DNA of 64,000 nt from Cryobacterium sp. PAMC25264 (GCF_019443325.1 NZ_CP080383.1:124001-188000), one strand, 5' to 3'. Numbered from the stretch's first letter, positions 35,955 to 45,877 are shown. A program made the numbers and translations. Notes: generated by a model not told the origin, from the sequence alone.

Positions 35955-37100
35955 TCAGAGGTCGGCGTGCAGCTGCCAGACCCGCTCGGCGGTGTCCCGC
36001 CAGGTGAAGGCCTTGGCCCGGTCGCTGCCGAAGATGCGCAGACGCGTGGCGAGCTCGGTGTCGCCGAGCACGCGCCCCAGGGCCGCGCTCAGCCGTTCGG
36101 GATAGCCGGCCGCGTCACCGCGTTCCACGGCGAAACCCGCATCGCCGCCGGCCTCGACCAGGGCGGGGGCGTCGGAGTGGATGACCGGGGTGCCGAACTG
36201 GAACGCCTGGATGATGGGTAGGCCGAAGCCCTCCTCCAGGCTCGGGTAGACGAACACCGATGCTCGGCTCATGACGAGCGCGAGTTCCTGGTCGGTCAGC
36301 CCGTGCATCGATCGCACCCGGTCGGGCGCAAGGCCCGCCTCGTCGGCGACCGACGCCAGCGTGAGATCGCCCCAGGAATCGGGGCCGAGGACGATCAGCG
36401 GCAGGTCGGCGGCGCCCGGAAGGCCCAGAGCCGTGATGAGGGCCGTGACGGCACGGCGCGGCTCGAGGGTGCCGGCGGTGAGGATGTACTGGTCGGGGAG
36501 CTTCAGGGACACCGCCAGGGCCTCTGCTGCGGCCGAATTGGTGGGGAGGGTCAGTCCACTGCTGACGGCGCCACCGATGACGCGCACCCGGTCACCGAAG
36601 TCCATGACCTCCCGAAGCTGATCGGCGAGGGCGTGGCTGGGCACCACGATGGCATCGGCGTGCTTGCGGGCGCGCTTGAGCATCATCTTGGTCCAGGCCA
36701 CGGTGGTGGGGGTGAGCGACTCCGGGTGCGTCCAGGCGAGCACGTCGTGCACCGTCACGGCCACCTGCGTCTCGTCCCTGGCCCGGTCGTGCCGGCGGAG
36801 CGGTGCAAACAGGCCCGGGGCGTGCACGAGGCCGTGACCCGCCGAGGTGGCTACGCCCAGCTGCCAGGCAGCGGACAGCTCGCGGCGGGCCAACGCCATC
36901 TTGTGCAGGCCGGCCAGCCCGGGCAGGGCGGCTTCGATCTGGGCGTAGTTCTCCGCGCTGGCGGCCGAGACGATGCCTTCGACCGCGCAGTCCGTCGGCG
37001 CCGTGCTGATCAGCGACCGGGTGAGTTCCTCGGTGTACCGGCCGAGCCCGCCCGGAACGGGCGAGATCAGCTGGTCCACGACGACCCGGAGGGTGATCAT
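35955..37100 (-). CDS. GT4-family glycosyltransferase
   Basis: A 381-residue GT-B enzyme. The N-terminus RVVVDQLISPVPGGLGRYTEEL carries the acceptor loop; AVTVHDVLAWTHPESLT and DAIVVPSHALADQL are typical of rhamnosyl- and mannosyl-transferases of this family. The C-terminal donor domain shows ILTAGTLEPRRAV and SRASVFVYPSLEEGFGLPIIQAFQFGTPVIHSD with the E-x7-E pair. It overlaps the rfbD start by four bases, so it is co-expressed with dTDP-rhamnose synthesis and may well be a rhamnosyltransferase; the donor is inferred. Confidence 0.87.
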   Translation of the reverse strand: MITLRVVVDQLISPVPGGLGRYTEELTRSLISTAPTDCAVEGIVSAASAENYAQIEAALPGLAGLHKMALARRELSAAWQLGVATSAGHGLVHAPGLFAPLRRHDRARDETQVAVTVHDVLAWTHPESLTPTTVAWTKMMLKRARKHADAIVVPSHALADQLREVMDFGDRVRVIGGAVSSGLTLPTNSAAAEALAVSLKLPDQYILTAGTLEPRRAVTALITALGLPGAADLPLIVLGPDSWGDLTLASVADEAGLAPDRVRSMHGLTDQELALVMSRASVFVYPSLEEGFGLPIIQAFQFGTPVIHSDAPALVEAGGDAGFAVERGDAAGYPERLSAALGRVLGDTELATRLRIFGSDRAKAFTWRDTAERVWQLHADL

Positions 37101-37951
37101 GACGGGTCGAAGGCGCCGCGGCCGGCGGCGTCGGCGAGGGCTTCGGTCCAGTCGCGCATCGGGGTCAGGCCGGCCGCGGCCCAGGCGTCGTGCCCGAGGA
37201 CCGAGTAGGACGGCCGGGCGGCGGGTCGCACGAATGTGCTGCTGTCCGTGGGCCGTACTCGCTCGGAGTCCAGGCCGGCGCTTTCGAACACGGCCTGTGC
37301 GAAGCCGAACCAGGAGGTCTGCCCGGCGTTGGTGCCGTGGTAGATCCCGGCGGGGGCATCCGCGTCGAGCAGGGCCACGATCTGGGCGGCCAGGTCGACG
37401 GTCCAGGTGGGCTGACCGAACTGGTCGGCGACCACCGAGACGGTGTCGCGGCCCGCGGCGAGGGTCAGCATGGTGCGGCCGAAGTTGGGACCGTGGGCGC
37501 CGTAGAGCCAGGCCGTGCGCACGATGAAGCTGCCCGCCGGGTTCTCGGTGAGAACGAACTGCTCGCCCGCGGCCTTGGTGCGCCCGTAGGCGTTGATCGG
37601 GTCGATCGCGGTGTCCTCGGGGTACGGGCTGGTGCCGGTGCCGTCGAAGACGTAGTCGGTGGAGATCTGTACGAGCTTGGCGCCGACAGCGGCCGCTCCG
37701 ATCGCCAGGTTGCGCGGGCCGATGGCGTTCACCAGGTAGGCGTCGGCCTCGTGCTCCTCGGCCGCGTCGACCGCGGTGTACGCGGCGGCGTTGATGATCA
37801 CGTCGAACCCGGTCACCGCCTCGCGGACTGCCGCGAGATTGGTGATGTCGAGTTCGGTGCGGTCAACGGCCGTCACGTCGCGTCCGGCGAGGGCCGTCTG
37901 CAGATCGCGGCCGAGCATCCCGGCCGCCCCGGCGATCAGATAGCGGGTCAT
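37097..37951 (-). CDS. rfbD: dTDP-4-dehydrorhamnose reductase
   Basis: A 284-residue SDR enzyme for the last step of dTDP-L-rhamnose synthesis. GAAGMLGRDLQTAL binds NADPH, DVIINAAAYTAVDAAE and QISTDYVFDGTG are the RmlD motifs, and YGRTKAAGEQF carries the catalytic Tyr and Lys. The length is normal. It lies one base after rfbB on the same strand, and the three minus-strand genes rfbB-rfbD-glycosyltransferase form one unit. Confidence 0.95.
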   Translation of the reverse strand: MTRYLIAGAAGMLGRDLQTALAGRDVTAVDRTELDITNLAAVREAVTGFDVIINAAAYTAVDAAEEHEADAYLVNAIGPRNLAIGAAAVGAKLVQISTDYVFDGTGTSPYPEDTAIDPINAYGRTKAAGEQFVLTENPAGSFIVRTAWLYGAHGPNFGRTMLTLAAGRDTVSVVADQFGQPTWTVDLAAQIVALLDADAPAGIYHGTNAGQTSWFGFAQAVFESAGLDSERVRPTDSSTFVRPAARPSYSVLGHDAWAAAGLTPMRDWTEALADAAGRGAFDPS

Positions 37952-37952
37952 G

Positions 37953-38939
37953 CTAGCTCAGCGCCGCGCGGGCCTTGAGCGGTTCCCACCAGGAGCGGTT
38001 GTCGCGGTACCACTGCACGACGTCGGCCAGGCCCTGGGCGAAGGGCACCTCGGGAGAGTAGCCGAGTTCGGCCTGGATCTTCGAGATGTCCACGGAGTAG
38101 CGCAGGTCGTGGCCGAGGCGGTCGGCGACGCGGTCGACGTAGGACCAGTCCTTACCGGTCGCGTCGAGGAGCAGCTGGGTGAGCTCGACGTTGGTCAGCT
38201 CGGTGCCGCCGCCGATGTTGTAGATCTCGCCCGCGCGGCCTTTGACCAGCACCATGGCGATGGCGCGGGTGTGGTCGTCCACGTGCAGCCAGTCGCGGAT
38301 GTTGTTGCCCTCGCCGTAGAGGGGAACGTGCAGGTCGTCGATGAGGTTGGTCACGAACAGCGGGATGACCTTCTCGGGGAAGTGGTACGGGCCGTAGTTG
38401 TTCGAGCAGCGCGTGATCGACACGTTCAGGCCGTGGGTGCGGTGGTAGCTGCGGGCGAGCAGGTCGCTTCCGGCCTTCGACGCGGAGTACGGGGAGTTGG
38501 GCTCGAGGGCCCGCTCTTCGTTCCAGGAGCCCTCGGCGATGGAGCCGTAGACCTCGTCGGTGGACACGTGCACGAACCGGGGCAGGTCGTTGCGCAGCGC
38601 CGCGTCGAGCAGCTGCTGGGTGCCGAGCACGTTGGTCTCGACGAAGATCGACGCGTCGCGGACGGACCGGTCCACGTGGGACTCCGCAGCGAAGTGCACC
38701 ACGGCGTCCAGGCCGGGGAAGAGAGTGTCGAGCAGGGCACCGTCACGGATGTCCCCCTTGACGAAGGAGTACCGGGGGGAGTCGGCCACGGGGGCCAGGT
38801 TCTCCAGGTTCCCGGAGTAGGTGAGGGCGTCGAGAACGACCACCTCAGCGCCTTCCAGGCCCGGGTAGGCGTCCTGCAGGGTGCGGCGAACAAAGTTCGA
38901 GCCGATGAAACCGGCGCCGCCGGTAACGAGGATCTTCAT
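37953..38939 (-). CDS. rfbB: dTDP-glucose 4,6-dehydratase
   Basis: A 328-residue SDR enzyme for the second step of dTDP-rhamnose synthesis. VTGGAGFIGSNFVRR binds NAD, HFAAESHVDRS and HVSTDEVYGSI form the active site, and YSASKAGSDLL has the catalytic Tyr/Lys. RCSNNYGPYHFPEKVIPLF is diagnostic for RmlB. The ATG at 38939 matches the usual N-terminus. It is transcribed divergently from rfbC, with 73 bases between. Confidence 0.96.
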   Translation of the reverse strand: MKILVTGGAGFIGSNFVRRTLQDAYPGLEGAEVVVLDALTYSGNLENLAPVADSPRYSFVKGDIRDGALLDTLFPGLDAVVHFAAESHVDRSVRDASIFVETNVLGTQQLLDAALRNDLPRFVHVSTDEVYGSIAEGSWNEERALEPNSPYSASKAGSDLLARSYHRTHGLNVSITRCSNNYGPYHFPEKVIPLFVTNLIDDLHVPLYGEGNNIRDWLHVDDHTRAIAMVLVKGRAGEIYNIGGGTELTNVELTQLLLDATGKDWSYVDRVADRLGHDLRYSVDISKIQAELGYSPEVPFAQGLADVVQWYRDNRSWWEPLKARAALS

Positions 38940-38999
38940 AGAGAGGTAACCATTCCGTTTGCGTAAAGGGCCTACGCGATTGTACTGGACGCACATTGC

Positions 39000-39005
39000 T
39001 AGGCT
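39000..39005 (+). promoter_or_regulatory. leaderless -10 box for rfbC
   Basis: TAGGCT seven bases before the GTG at 39013, with no ribosome site between. The same 73-base gap must also hold the promoter for rfbB on the other strand. Confidence 0.5.
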
Positions 39006-39012
39006 GGCAACC

Positions 39013-39621
39013 GTGCAGATTCGCGAACTCTCCGTCCCCGATTCCTACGAGGTGACCCCGAAGCAGTTCGGGGACGACCGGGGGGTCTTCCTCGAGTGGT
39101 ACCGCTTCGACAAGCTCTCCGAGGTGGTCGGGCACCCGCTGGACCTGCGCCAGGCGAACACCAGCGTGTCCAGCCGCGGTGTGGTGCGCGGCATCCACTT
39201 CGCCGACATCCCGCCGGGACAGGCGAAGTACGTCACCGCCACGCACGGTGCGATCATCGACTTCATCGTCGACATCCGGGTGGGCTCGCCCACCTTCGGG
39301 CAGTGGGATTCGGTGCTGCTGGATGACGTGGACCGCAAGGCCGTGTACCTCGCCGAGGGCCTCGGCCACGCGTTCGTCGCGCTGACCGACAAGGCCACCG
39401 TGAGCTACCTGGTCTCCTCGACCTACAGCGCCGGCGCCGAACACGGCATCAACCCGCTCGACGAGCAGGTCGGCCTGGTCTTCCCCTCGTCGGCCGGCGA
39501 ACTGTTGCTCTCGCCCAAGGACACCGACGCCCCGAGCCTCGCCGAGGCCGCCGCGAGCGGACTGCTTCCCGAGTGGAACGCCGCCCGCGCCTACTACGAC
39601 TCGCTGAACGAACGGAACTAG
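39013..39621 (+). CDS. rfbC: dTDP-4-dehydrorhamnose 3,5-epimerase
   Basis: A 202-residue cupin enzyme for the third step of dTDP-rhamnose synthesis. [15 protein letters not shown] opens the fold, [22 protein letters not shown] carries the conserved His, and [21 protein letters not shown] and [19 protein letters not shown] continue the active site. The C-terminus has the Asp/Ser-rich family end. The GTG start is set by the TAGGCT box. Only two bases separate its stop from the start of rfbA. Confidence 0.94.
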   Translation: MQIRELSVPDSYEVTPKQFGDDRGVFLEWYRFDKLSEVVGHPLDLRQANTSVSSRGVVRGIHFADIPPGQAKYVTATHGAIIDFIVDIRVGSPTFGQWDSVLLDDVDRKAVYLAEGLGHAFVALTDKATVSYLVSSTYSAGAEHGINPLDEQVGLVFPSSAGELLLSPKDTDAPSLAEAAASGLLPEWNAARAYYDSLNERN

Positions 39622-39623
39622 AC

Positions 39624-40490
39624 ATGCGCGGAATCATTCTCGCCGGCGGATCGGGCACCCGCCTGTGGCCGATCACCAAGGGCATCTCCAAGCAGCTGAT
39701 GCCGATCTACGACAAGCCGATGATCTTCTATCCGCTGTCGACGCTGATGATGGCCGATATCAAGGACATCCTCATCATCACCACCCCGGAGTACAACGAC
39801 CAGTTCAAGGCGCTGCTGGGCGACGGGTCCGACCTGGGCATCAACATCGAGTACGCCGTGCAGCCGTCCCCGGACGGTCTCGCGCAGGCGTTCATCATCG
39901 GTGAGGACTTCATCGGCGACGACAGCGTCGCCCTGGTCCTCGGCGACAACATCTTCCACGGCGCGGGCCTGGGAACGGCGCTCCGCAACAACGCCGACAT
40001 CGACGGCGCCCTGATCTTCGCGTACCACGTCTCCGACCCCACCGCCTATGGCGTGGTCGAGTTCGACGACAAGTTCACCGCGGTGTCGATCGAGGAGAAG
40101 CCGGCCAAGCCCAAGAGCAACTACGCCGTGCCCGGACTGTACTTCTACGACAACTCCGTCGTCGAGATCGCCAAGTCCATCGAACCCTCCGCCCGCGGCG
40201 AGCTGGAGATCTCGACCGTCAACGAGCGCTACCTCAACCAGGGCAACCTGCACGTGCAGGTCCTGGACCGCGGCACCGCCTGGCTGGACACCGGCACCTT
40301 CGAATCCATGATGCAGGCCAGCGAATACGTGCGCGTCATCGAAGACCGCCAGGGCCACAAGATCGGCTGCATCGAAGAGATCGCCTGGCGCGCCGGCTGG
40401 ATCGACGACGCCCAACTCGCCCGCCTCGCCGCCCCGCTCGCCAAGAGCGGCTACGGCGTCTACCTCAAGGGCCTGCTCAGCACCGACTGA
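39624..40490 (+). CDS. rfbA: glucose-1-phosphate thymidylyltransferase
   Basis: A 288-residue enzyme for the first step of dTDP-rhamnose synthesis. [32 protein letters not shown] is the complete nucleotidyltransferase signature (the loop begins at residue 3). [18 protein letters not shown] and [17 protein letters not shown] are diagnostic for RmlA. It follows rfbC directly; together with rfbB and rfbD on the other strand the pathway is complete. Confidence 0.96.
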   Translation: MRGIILAGGSGTRLWPITKGISKQLMPIYDKPMIFYPLSTLMMADIKDILIITTPEYNDQFKALLGDGSDLGINIEYAVQPSPDGLAQAFIIGEDFIGDDSVALVLGDNIFHGAGLGTALRNNADIDGALIFAYHVSDPTAYGVVEFDDKFTAVSIEEKPAKPKSNYAVPGLYFYDNSVVEIAKSIEPSARGELEISTVNERYLNQGNLHVQVLDRGTAWLDTGTFESMMQASEYVRVIEDRQGHKIGCIEEIAWRAGWIDDAQLARLAAPLAKSGYGVYLKGLLSTD

Positions 40491-40507
40491 GCACCCGCCG
40501 ATGTGCC

Positions 40508-40540
40508 GAAGGCCCCGTGGATCTGATCCACGGGGCCTTC
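40508..40540. terminator. strong hairpin between convergent rfbA and epimerase-like genes
   Basis: A perfect 15-base stem (40508-40522 with 40526-40540) starting GAAGGCCCC, with a CTG loop and followed by TCTCGG. It lies 18 bases after the rfbA stop and also faces the minus-strand gene ending at 40620. Confidence 0.8.
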
Positions 40541-40619
40541 TCGGTGCGTAACCAACACGAAAACTGACGTGGGGGTTGTGCTTCCCGCCCCGGCGGTTTC
40601 ACGGGCGGGCTGGGGCGGC

Positions 40620-41588
40620 TCAGCCGCCGGACTGGATGTGCGCGAGCACGTCGTCCATGGTGGCCTTGATGCCGGCGGGCAAGCTGGTGAGCTGGCGCTT
40701 GTCCAGGTCCGGCCACACGGTCGACGTGATCCGCAGGTCCAGGCCCTGCATGGAGGCCTCGGCGGAGTAGCCGAGCATGACGTTGGGCTTGCTCTTGGCC
40801 AGGGTGCGGATGTGTCCGAGCAGGTTGCTGATCGTCACGGCCTGGCCGGAGGCGAGGTTCTTGATCGCCTCGGTGCGGCCGCCACGAGCGGTCACCGACT
40901 GGAGCCTGGTGACGCAGTCGACGACAAGCTCGGCGCAGTCGCGCACGTAGATGTAGTCGCGCATGGTCTCCAATGGAACGAAGATCGACGCCGGCTTGGG
41001 GGAGAACTGCGCTTTCGCGAGATGCGAGATGAGACCCTGCATCTTGCCGAGCTTCTGGCCGGGTCCGTAGAGGTTGGCGATCCGGCCGGCCAGGACCGAG
41101 ACGCCCGATGCGCGGGAGAAGGCGAACAGGCTCGCCTCGGCGTCGAGCTTGAATCGGCCGTAACCGGAGATCGGCACCGGAAGGCTGGTCTCGTCGAACG
41201 GCGGATGCGCCGACCCGCCGTAGACGCCGCCGGCCGAGGAAGCATAGAAGAGCGCGCCGCGCAGGGCGGTGCCGTGCGCGCCGGCGGCCAGGGCGACGGC
41301 GTCAAGCACCAGCCTGAGCTGGGCGAGCTCCGCCGCGATGGCGGCCGGGGGTGTGGAGGTGACAGCGTTTCCGGCCAGCCAGAGCACGGCCCAGTCGGCG
41401 GACTCCGTGGCGGCGGTGCGCAGCAGCCGTTCGGCGGTGGCCGCGGCTGTGGCGGCCATCGCCTCATCGTCGGCCCAGGGCAGAGGATCAGCGGGCAGCA
41501 GCACCCAGCCGTTGCGCCGCTCGATGGCGGCGGCGGTGGCGCTGCCCAACAGGCCGCGGGCCCCGATCACCCAGGCGTATGTGGTCAC
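40620..41588 (-). CDS. NAD-dependent epimerase/dehydratase-like SDR protein
   Basis: A 322-residue extended SDR protein. VIGARGLLGSATAAAI binds the nucleotide cofactor, LFYASSAGGVYGGS matches the catalytic Ser region and ISGYGRFKLDAE the Tyr-x-x-x-Lys pair. FVPLETMRDYIYVRDCAELV is typical of nucleotide-sugar epimerases. The substrate is not known; position in the glycopolymer locus and coupling to a lipid-linked sugar synthase (GTGA overlap at 41585-41588) suggest it modifies the sugar that synthase uses. The GTG start at 41588 gives the cofactor motif at residue 7. Confidence 0.82.
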   Translation of the reverse strand: MTTYAWVIGARGLLGSATAAAIERRNGWVLLPADPLPWADDEAMAATAAATAERLLRTAATESADWAVLWLAGNAVTSTPPAAIAAELAQLRLVLDAVALAAGAHGTALRGALFYASSAGGVYGGSAHPPFDETSLPVPISGYGRFKLDAEASLFAFSRASGVSVLAGRIANLYGPGQKLGKMQGLISHLAKAQFSPKPASIFVPLETMRDYIYVRDCAELVVDCVTRLQSVTARGGRTEAIKNLASGQAVTISNLLGHIRTLAKSKPNVMLGYSAEASMQGLDLRITSTVWPDLDKRQLTSLPAGIKATMDDVLAHIQSGG

Positions 41589-42658
41589 TTCGCGGCTTTG
41601 TGCGTCCGCCCGAGAGGCCCATCCGCCGGGTCGGTGGTGATCAGGTACGGCGGCTTGCCCATGGCCATGTTCACGTTGATGCCGATGTACTCGGCGATGA
41701 TGCCCAACGAGAACAGGATGAACCCGGCGCTCAGGAGCACCAGAACGCTCAACGACGCCCACCCCTGGATGGCGATGTCGCCGGCGAGCCGCTGGATGAA
41801 GATGACCACGGCGAAGACTACGCCGACGAGGGCGAAGATCACGCCCAGGCCGCTGACGAGCCGCAGCCCCCGGGTGCCGGTGGTGAGGATCATGCGCCAG
41901 AAGTGCGAGAACAGCCGGCGTGCGGAGTAGCCGGAGCTACGTTCGCCCTCCTCGCGCAGCTCCACCGGAGACGTCGTGACGCGGGCCGCGACCCAACCGA
42001 TGGCGACGTCGAGGTACACGCCGCTGCCGGCATACGCGGCGACGCTGCGGCCGATGTTGCCGAGCATGAGCCGGTAGCTCTGGTAGTCGGCGGCGGCACC
42101 CGAGCCGGACAGCTTGGTGAGCAGGTACTTGGCGGCCTTGGACGCGCCGTTGCGGAGAGCACCGTGCGGGGCGGGATTGGTGGGTTTGGCGTAGACGACG
42201 GAGGCCTGCTCACGCATGGCGGTGTCCAGCATCCCGCCGATGGCGCGCGGGTCGTGCTGGCCGTCCTCGTCGAGGGTGACGATCCAGTCGCCGCCGGAGG
42301 AGGCCATGCCGGCCAGGGTGGCGGCGTGCTGGCCGAAGTTCTTGCTCAGCCAGATGCCGCGGGCGAACGGGTAGCGTTCGGTGATGTCGCGGATGATCGA
42401 GGCGGAGTTGTCCGGCCCGTGGTCGAAGACCAGCAGAACCTCTTCCACCTGGAAGGTGTAGCCGTCCGGGGTGATGCTCAGCCGGGTCAGCGGTTCGATC
42501 TCGCCGAGCACGGCGGCCAGGGTGCGTTCGCCCTGGTAGACGGGGATCACGATCGAGATGCTGTGGTCGGCGACGTCGGGTTCTGCAGAGGGGAGTGTCA
42601 CGGGTTCAGAACCTATCACACGGCCGGTTTCGTCAGCCGGGAGCTCAGGCCGCTGCAT
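41585..42658 (-). CDS. GT2-family polyprenyl-phosphate sugar synthase (GtrB/DPM-like)
   Basis: A 357-residue enzyme. The GT-A domain (about 30-260) has SIVIPVYQGERTL, the donor-site IVTLDEDGQHDP (DXD) and LSKNFGQHAATLAG. The C-terminus contains two long hydrophobic helices (about 265-290 and 300-325) plus a short basic tail. This is the architecture of undecaprenyl-phosphate sugar synthases, which load a lipid carrier for transfer outside the cell, and it would fit the GtrA-like flippase at 32123 and the GT-C-like enzymes in the locus. Its start overlaps the end of the upstream GT2 gene by 14 bases. Confidence 0.88.
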   Translation of the reverse strand: MQRPELPADETGRVIGSEPVTLPSAEPDVADHSISIVIPVYQGERTLAAVLGEIEPLTRLSITPDGYTFQVEEVLLVFDHGPDNSASIIRDITERYPFARGIWLSKNFGQHAATLAGMASSGGDWIVTLDEDGQHDPRAIGGMLDTAMREQASVVYAKPTNPAPHGALRNGASKAAKYLLTKLSGSGAAADYQSYRLMLGNIGRSVAAYAGSGVYLDVAIGWVAARVTTSPVELREEGERSSGYSARRLFSHFWRMILTTGTRGLRLVSGLGVIFALVGVVFAVVIFIQRLAGDIAIQGWASLSVLVLLSAGFILFSLGIIAEYIGINVNMAMGKPPYLITTDPADGPLGRTHKAAK

Positions 42659-43547
42659 CCGCCTTCACCGCCTTGGACATGCGACGGCCGAGCCAGAGGT
42701 ACGCCAGCCGGCGCACCTGGGCCATGATGCGGGCGCGGGTGTTGCCGATTCGCCGGTCGAGGCCGGAGACGACGTCGGGCCGGGTCTGGGCCATCCAGTT
42801 GTGGAAGCCGATCGCCTGCTCGGCCTGTTCGTTGACCAGCCGCACGCTCCACTGGCTGTCGGAGATACGGAATCCGGCCAGGCTGCCGGGAACGCCGACG
42901 AACTTACCCTCGAGGAGCACCAGGGAATAAGAGGTCTCATCGATCAGGTAGGGCCAGCGGGAATCCCACCAGCCGACCTTCTTGAGAACGCTCGTGCGCA
43001 TGAGCACACAGCCGGGCTCGCCGAAGATGTTGGTGCCCTGGGTCACGGTCTTCCGCACGGCGACGGTGCCGTCGTGCACGCCGGTCAGGCCGGCCAGGCC
43101 GCGGTCCTTGAGCACCGGAACGCCGTTGGCGTCGACGATGTCGCGCGGCGAGGCGGCGAGCACAGCGCCGGGCGTGGACACGAGAGCGGCTACCTGCTGG
43201 GCAACGATGGTGGGGTAGAGCAGATCGTCGCCGCAGACGAGCTTGATCAGCTCGCCCGTGGCCGCCTGGCTCACCCGGTTCCAGTTGCGCAGGGCCCCGC
43301 CGCCGCCCTCGGTGTGCAGCAGGGTGACCCGGGGATCGGAGCTGTAGCGCTGCATGACCGCCCAGGTGTCGTCGGTCGACGCGTGGTCGGAGACGATCAC
43401 CTCGAGGTTGGTGTAGGTCTGACCGAGAACCGACTTCATCGTGTCGTCCAGGTAATCAGCGTTGTTGTACGCGGGGATCACGATGGAGACGAGGGGTTCG
43501 GCCTGGCTGGAAGGAGTGGGGCCCGAAGGCAGCGAGTTGGTACTCAT
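42645..43547 (-). CDS. GT2-family glycosyltransferase
   Basis: A 300-residue GT-A enzyme. VSIVIPAYNNADYLDDTMKSVLGQTY is the start of the domain, VSDHASTDDT binds the nucleotide and LIKLVCGDDLLYPTIV holds the DXD-type motif (GDD). The C-terminal ~60 residues are basic without membrane helices. It is a cytoplasmic transferase extending the lipid-linked glycan; donor and acceptor are unknown. It is the first of three minus-strand genes ending at 40620 and lies back to back with the large membrane protein at 43631. Confidence 0.87.
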   Translation of the reverse strand: MSTNSLPSGPTPSSQAEPLVSIVIPAYNNADYLDDTMKSVLGQTYTNLEVIVSDHASTDDTWAVMQRYSSDPRVTLLHTEGGGGALRNWNRVSQAATGELIKLVCGDDLLYPTIVAQQVAALVSTPGAVLAASPRDIVDANGVPVLKDRGLAGLTGVHDGTVAVRKTVTQGTNIFGEPGCVLMRTSVLKKVGWWDSRWPYLIDETSYSLVLLEGKFVGVPGSLAGFRISDSQWSVRLVNEQAEQAIGFHNWMAQTRPDVVSGLDRRIGNTRARIMAQVRRLAYLWLGRRMSKAVKADAAA

Positions 43548-43630
43548 ATGTAGGTGATGGCTCGTTTCGTTGTGGGAAACTACCCCACCACGATACCGGC
43601 TGACCCCCGTCGTGCGGTTGTGAAGGCACC

Positions 43631-45877
43631 GTGAGGGATAATCTTCTGGTGCAGTCCAAAATAGTGTGGCCCATTCTCGTCGTGGTGGCGGTCCTGGCGG
43701 GAGCGTCCATCCCGCTGCTCTTCGACCCCGGTTTCTACTACGTCGATGACAGCCAATCCGGAGCCTTCGGGCAGTGGTACGAGATCGGTCGCCGGGTGCT
43801 CGACCTGGACTGGTCGCTGATCAACCCGCGGGTCTGGCAGTCCGGTAACTACCTCGCAGAGGGTGCCTGGGGCATCCTCAGCCCGGTCCTCTGGGTTGTG
43901 GGCATCGGCGCCCACCTGTCCGGTAGCGCCCTGATCTTCAGCACCGTCATCAAGATGCTCTGCCTGCTTCTGGGCGGCCTGGGCGTGTACGCCCTTGCGC
44001 GCAATTTCGGGGCACTGCGCCCCTGGGCTGCGCTCGTCGCCGTCGCCGCGCCGCTGGCCGGCTTCACCCTGTATATGGATGCGCCCTCCTGGGCCAATGG
44101 ATTGATGGCGTGGAGCTTCCTGCCGCTGACCTGGGTGCTCGCCCGCCGGGCCGTGCTGCAGGCGAAGTCGCCCACCCTGCCGATCCTCTCCGGGATCGCG
44201 CTCGTCGGGATCGGCTACGCGCACGCCACGATCTTCTTGGCTCTGACCTTGGGAGCCCTCATCGTCGAGGCCTTCCTCACGCGGCACCGGCCCTCCATCG
44301 TGCGCGCGTTCGTGCTCGCCTTCGCGGCCGGCAGCTTCGCCGTGATCGTGCACCTGCCGGGCCTGCTCACCGCGCCGGTCACCGGCCGCACGAGCGGGGT
44401 GGGCAACACCGACCTGCTCACCGTCAACCTCAGTGGACTGTTCGCCTCCGGCACCCCCGTCGGCACGCCAGGCATCCTGTTCTTCAACGCGCAGTTCCCC
44501 TACGCCCCGCTGCTGTACATCGCGTGGTTCCTGCCGCTGCTGGCGTTCGTGGACCTGACGCGCCTGCGCCACCTGTTGCGGAGCCGGCTGAGCATCGTGA
44601 TCGTGCTGATCGCCGCCCTCGTGGGTGTGCTGCTGCCCAGCGATTTTGGGCCACTGCGCTTCCCGGTGCGCATGATGCCGTATCTCACCCTGGCTGTGCT
44701 GCTGCTCGTCGCCGTCGGACTGTCGCACGCCCGCCCGGCCGTGCTCAGCCGCAACCGGTTCCTGGTCGCGGGAGGCCTGGTCCTGCTGGGCGCCGGGCTC
44801 ACCTTCAGCGCCGGCCCGCAGTACGTCAAGGTGCTCGCCGCGGTCACCGTTGTGATCCTGGCCGCGGTGTGGGTGGCCTACCGGGTGCTCGGCGACCGTC
44901 CGCTGCCGGTGCTCGGCAGTGAGTCCGCCGGCCGGCTGGCCGGGCGGGGCGTCCCCGTCGTCGCCGGTGCCGCGATCGTCCTGACCGTGCTGCTCCTGGT
45001 GCCCCAGCACATCTCCTCGCCCACCTCGCCGCTGCCCGACTACGGGGTGCCCAACGATGTGAGTGACTACCAGCAGCAGCTCGAGGACGCCGAGGGTGAC
45101 GTCATCATCGCCGGCGGTGTCGGAGACCTCGGTGACCCGGGTGCCTGGGACGAGACCCTGGTGGGCAACCTCTGGTACGTCACCGAGGAAGACGTGCAGA
45201 ACGCCTACTCCGCCGTGTACTACACGCCGTACAACTCGCTCACCTGCATGCAGTACAACGGCTCCACCTGCGGTGCGCTGTATTCGCGCCTGTTCACCAC
45301 CATGCCCGAGACCGGCAAGACCGTCGCCGACCTGATGGGCGTCAGCTCGGTGCAGGCCGTCAAGGCCGTCGTTCCCAAGAAGGACTGGTCGGTTGTCCCT
45401 GAGGGCTGGCATGTCGCCGAAGACACCGCCAAGACCCGGCTGATCGTGCGCGACGAACCCGTCGCCGGAGCCGGCTCCGTCGTCTGGGCGTCCGACGGCA
45501 CCCAGGTCACCGTGTTGAAGGAAGACGCCATGGGCGTGTCGTTCCGCGTCGACGAGATCGGCGCCGACGGCGGCCAGGTGGCGCTCAGCCGCATCCCGTG
45601 GCCCGGCTACCAGGTGGACGGCGGCACGGTGTCCGCCGAACCGGTCGACACCTTCCTGCTCGGCGTCGACCTCGATGCCGACCAGCTCGGCAAGACCGTG
45701 ACGGTGTCGTTCTACGCGCCCGGCTACCCGGTCCAGCTCGCCGCGGCCGCGTTGCTGCTGCTGATCCTGCTCGGCTGGCCGATCCTGCGGCTGGTCGGAC
45801 GCCGCCGCGACGGCGACGGCCGCATCGTGCGCGTGGCACGCGCCAGCCGCGTCCCCGCACCCGAGGTCGCGGTATGA
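43631..45877 (+). CDS. large GT-C-like membrane protein with extracytoplasmic domain
   Basis: A 748-residue membrane protein with about twelve to thirteen hydrophobic helices (up to residue ~465), a soluble domain of about 230 residues, and one last helix near 705-725. The first loop after helix 1 reads FYYVDDSQSGAFGQWYE, an acidic pair in the place where GT-C glycosyltransferases keep their catalytic Asp. Proteins of this type (YfhO/PMT-like) use lipid-phosphate sugars on the outside of the membrane. The specific family is not recognised. The GTG start has GAAGG upstream. It overlaps the next glycosyltransferase gene by four bases. Confidence 0.8.
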   Translation: MRDNLLVQSKIVWPILVVVAVLAGASIPLLFDPGFYYVDDSQSGAFGQWYEIGRRVLDLDWSLINPRVWQSGNYLAEGAWGILSPVLWVVGIGAHLSGSALIFSTVIKMLCLLLGGLGVYALARNFGALRPWAALVAVAAPLAGFTLYMDAPSWANGLMAWSFLPLTWVLARRAVLQAKSPTLPILSGIALVGIGYAHATIFLALTLGALIVEAFLTRHRPSIVRAFVLAFAAGSFAVIVHLPGLLTAPVTGRTSGVGNTDLLTVNLSGLFASGTPVGTPGILFFNAQFPYAPLLYIAWFLPLLAFVDLTRLRHLLRSRLSIVIVLIAALVGVLLPSDFGPLRFPVRMMPYLTLAVLLLVAVGLSHARPAVLSRNRFLVAGGLVLLGAGLTFSAGPQYVKVLAAVTVVILAAVWVAYRVLGDRPLPVLGSESAGRLAGRGVPVVAGAAIVLTVLLLVPQHISSPTSPLPDYGVPNDVSDYQQQLEDAEGDVIIAGGVGDLGDPGAWDETLVGNLWYVTEEDVQNAYSAVYYTPYNSLTCMQYNGSTCGALYSRLFTTMPETGKTVADLMGVSSVQAVKAVVPKKDWSVVPEGWHVAEDTAKTRLIVRDEPVAGAGSVVWASDGTQVTVLKEDAMGVSFRVDEIGADGGQVALSRIPWPGYQVDGGTVSAEPVDTFLLGVDLDADQLGKTVTVSFYAPGYPVQLAAAALLLLILLGWPILRLVGRRRDGDGRIVRVARASRVPAPEVAV

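Noticed and set aside
43580..45412. 610-codon minus-strand frame opposite the GT-C-like gene
   Set aside because: Gly/Asp/His/Gln-rich shadow composition with no domains; the plus strand shows coherent membrane helices.
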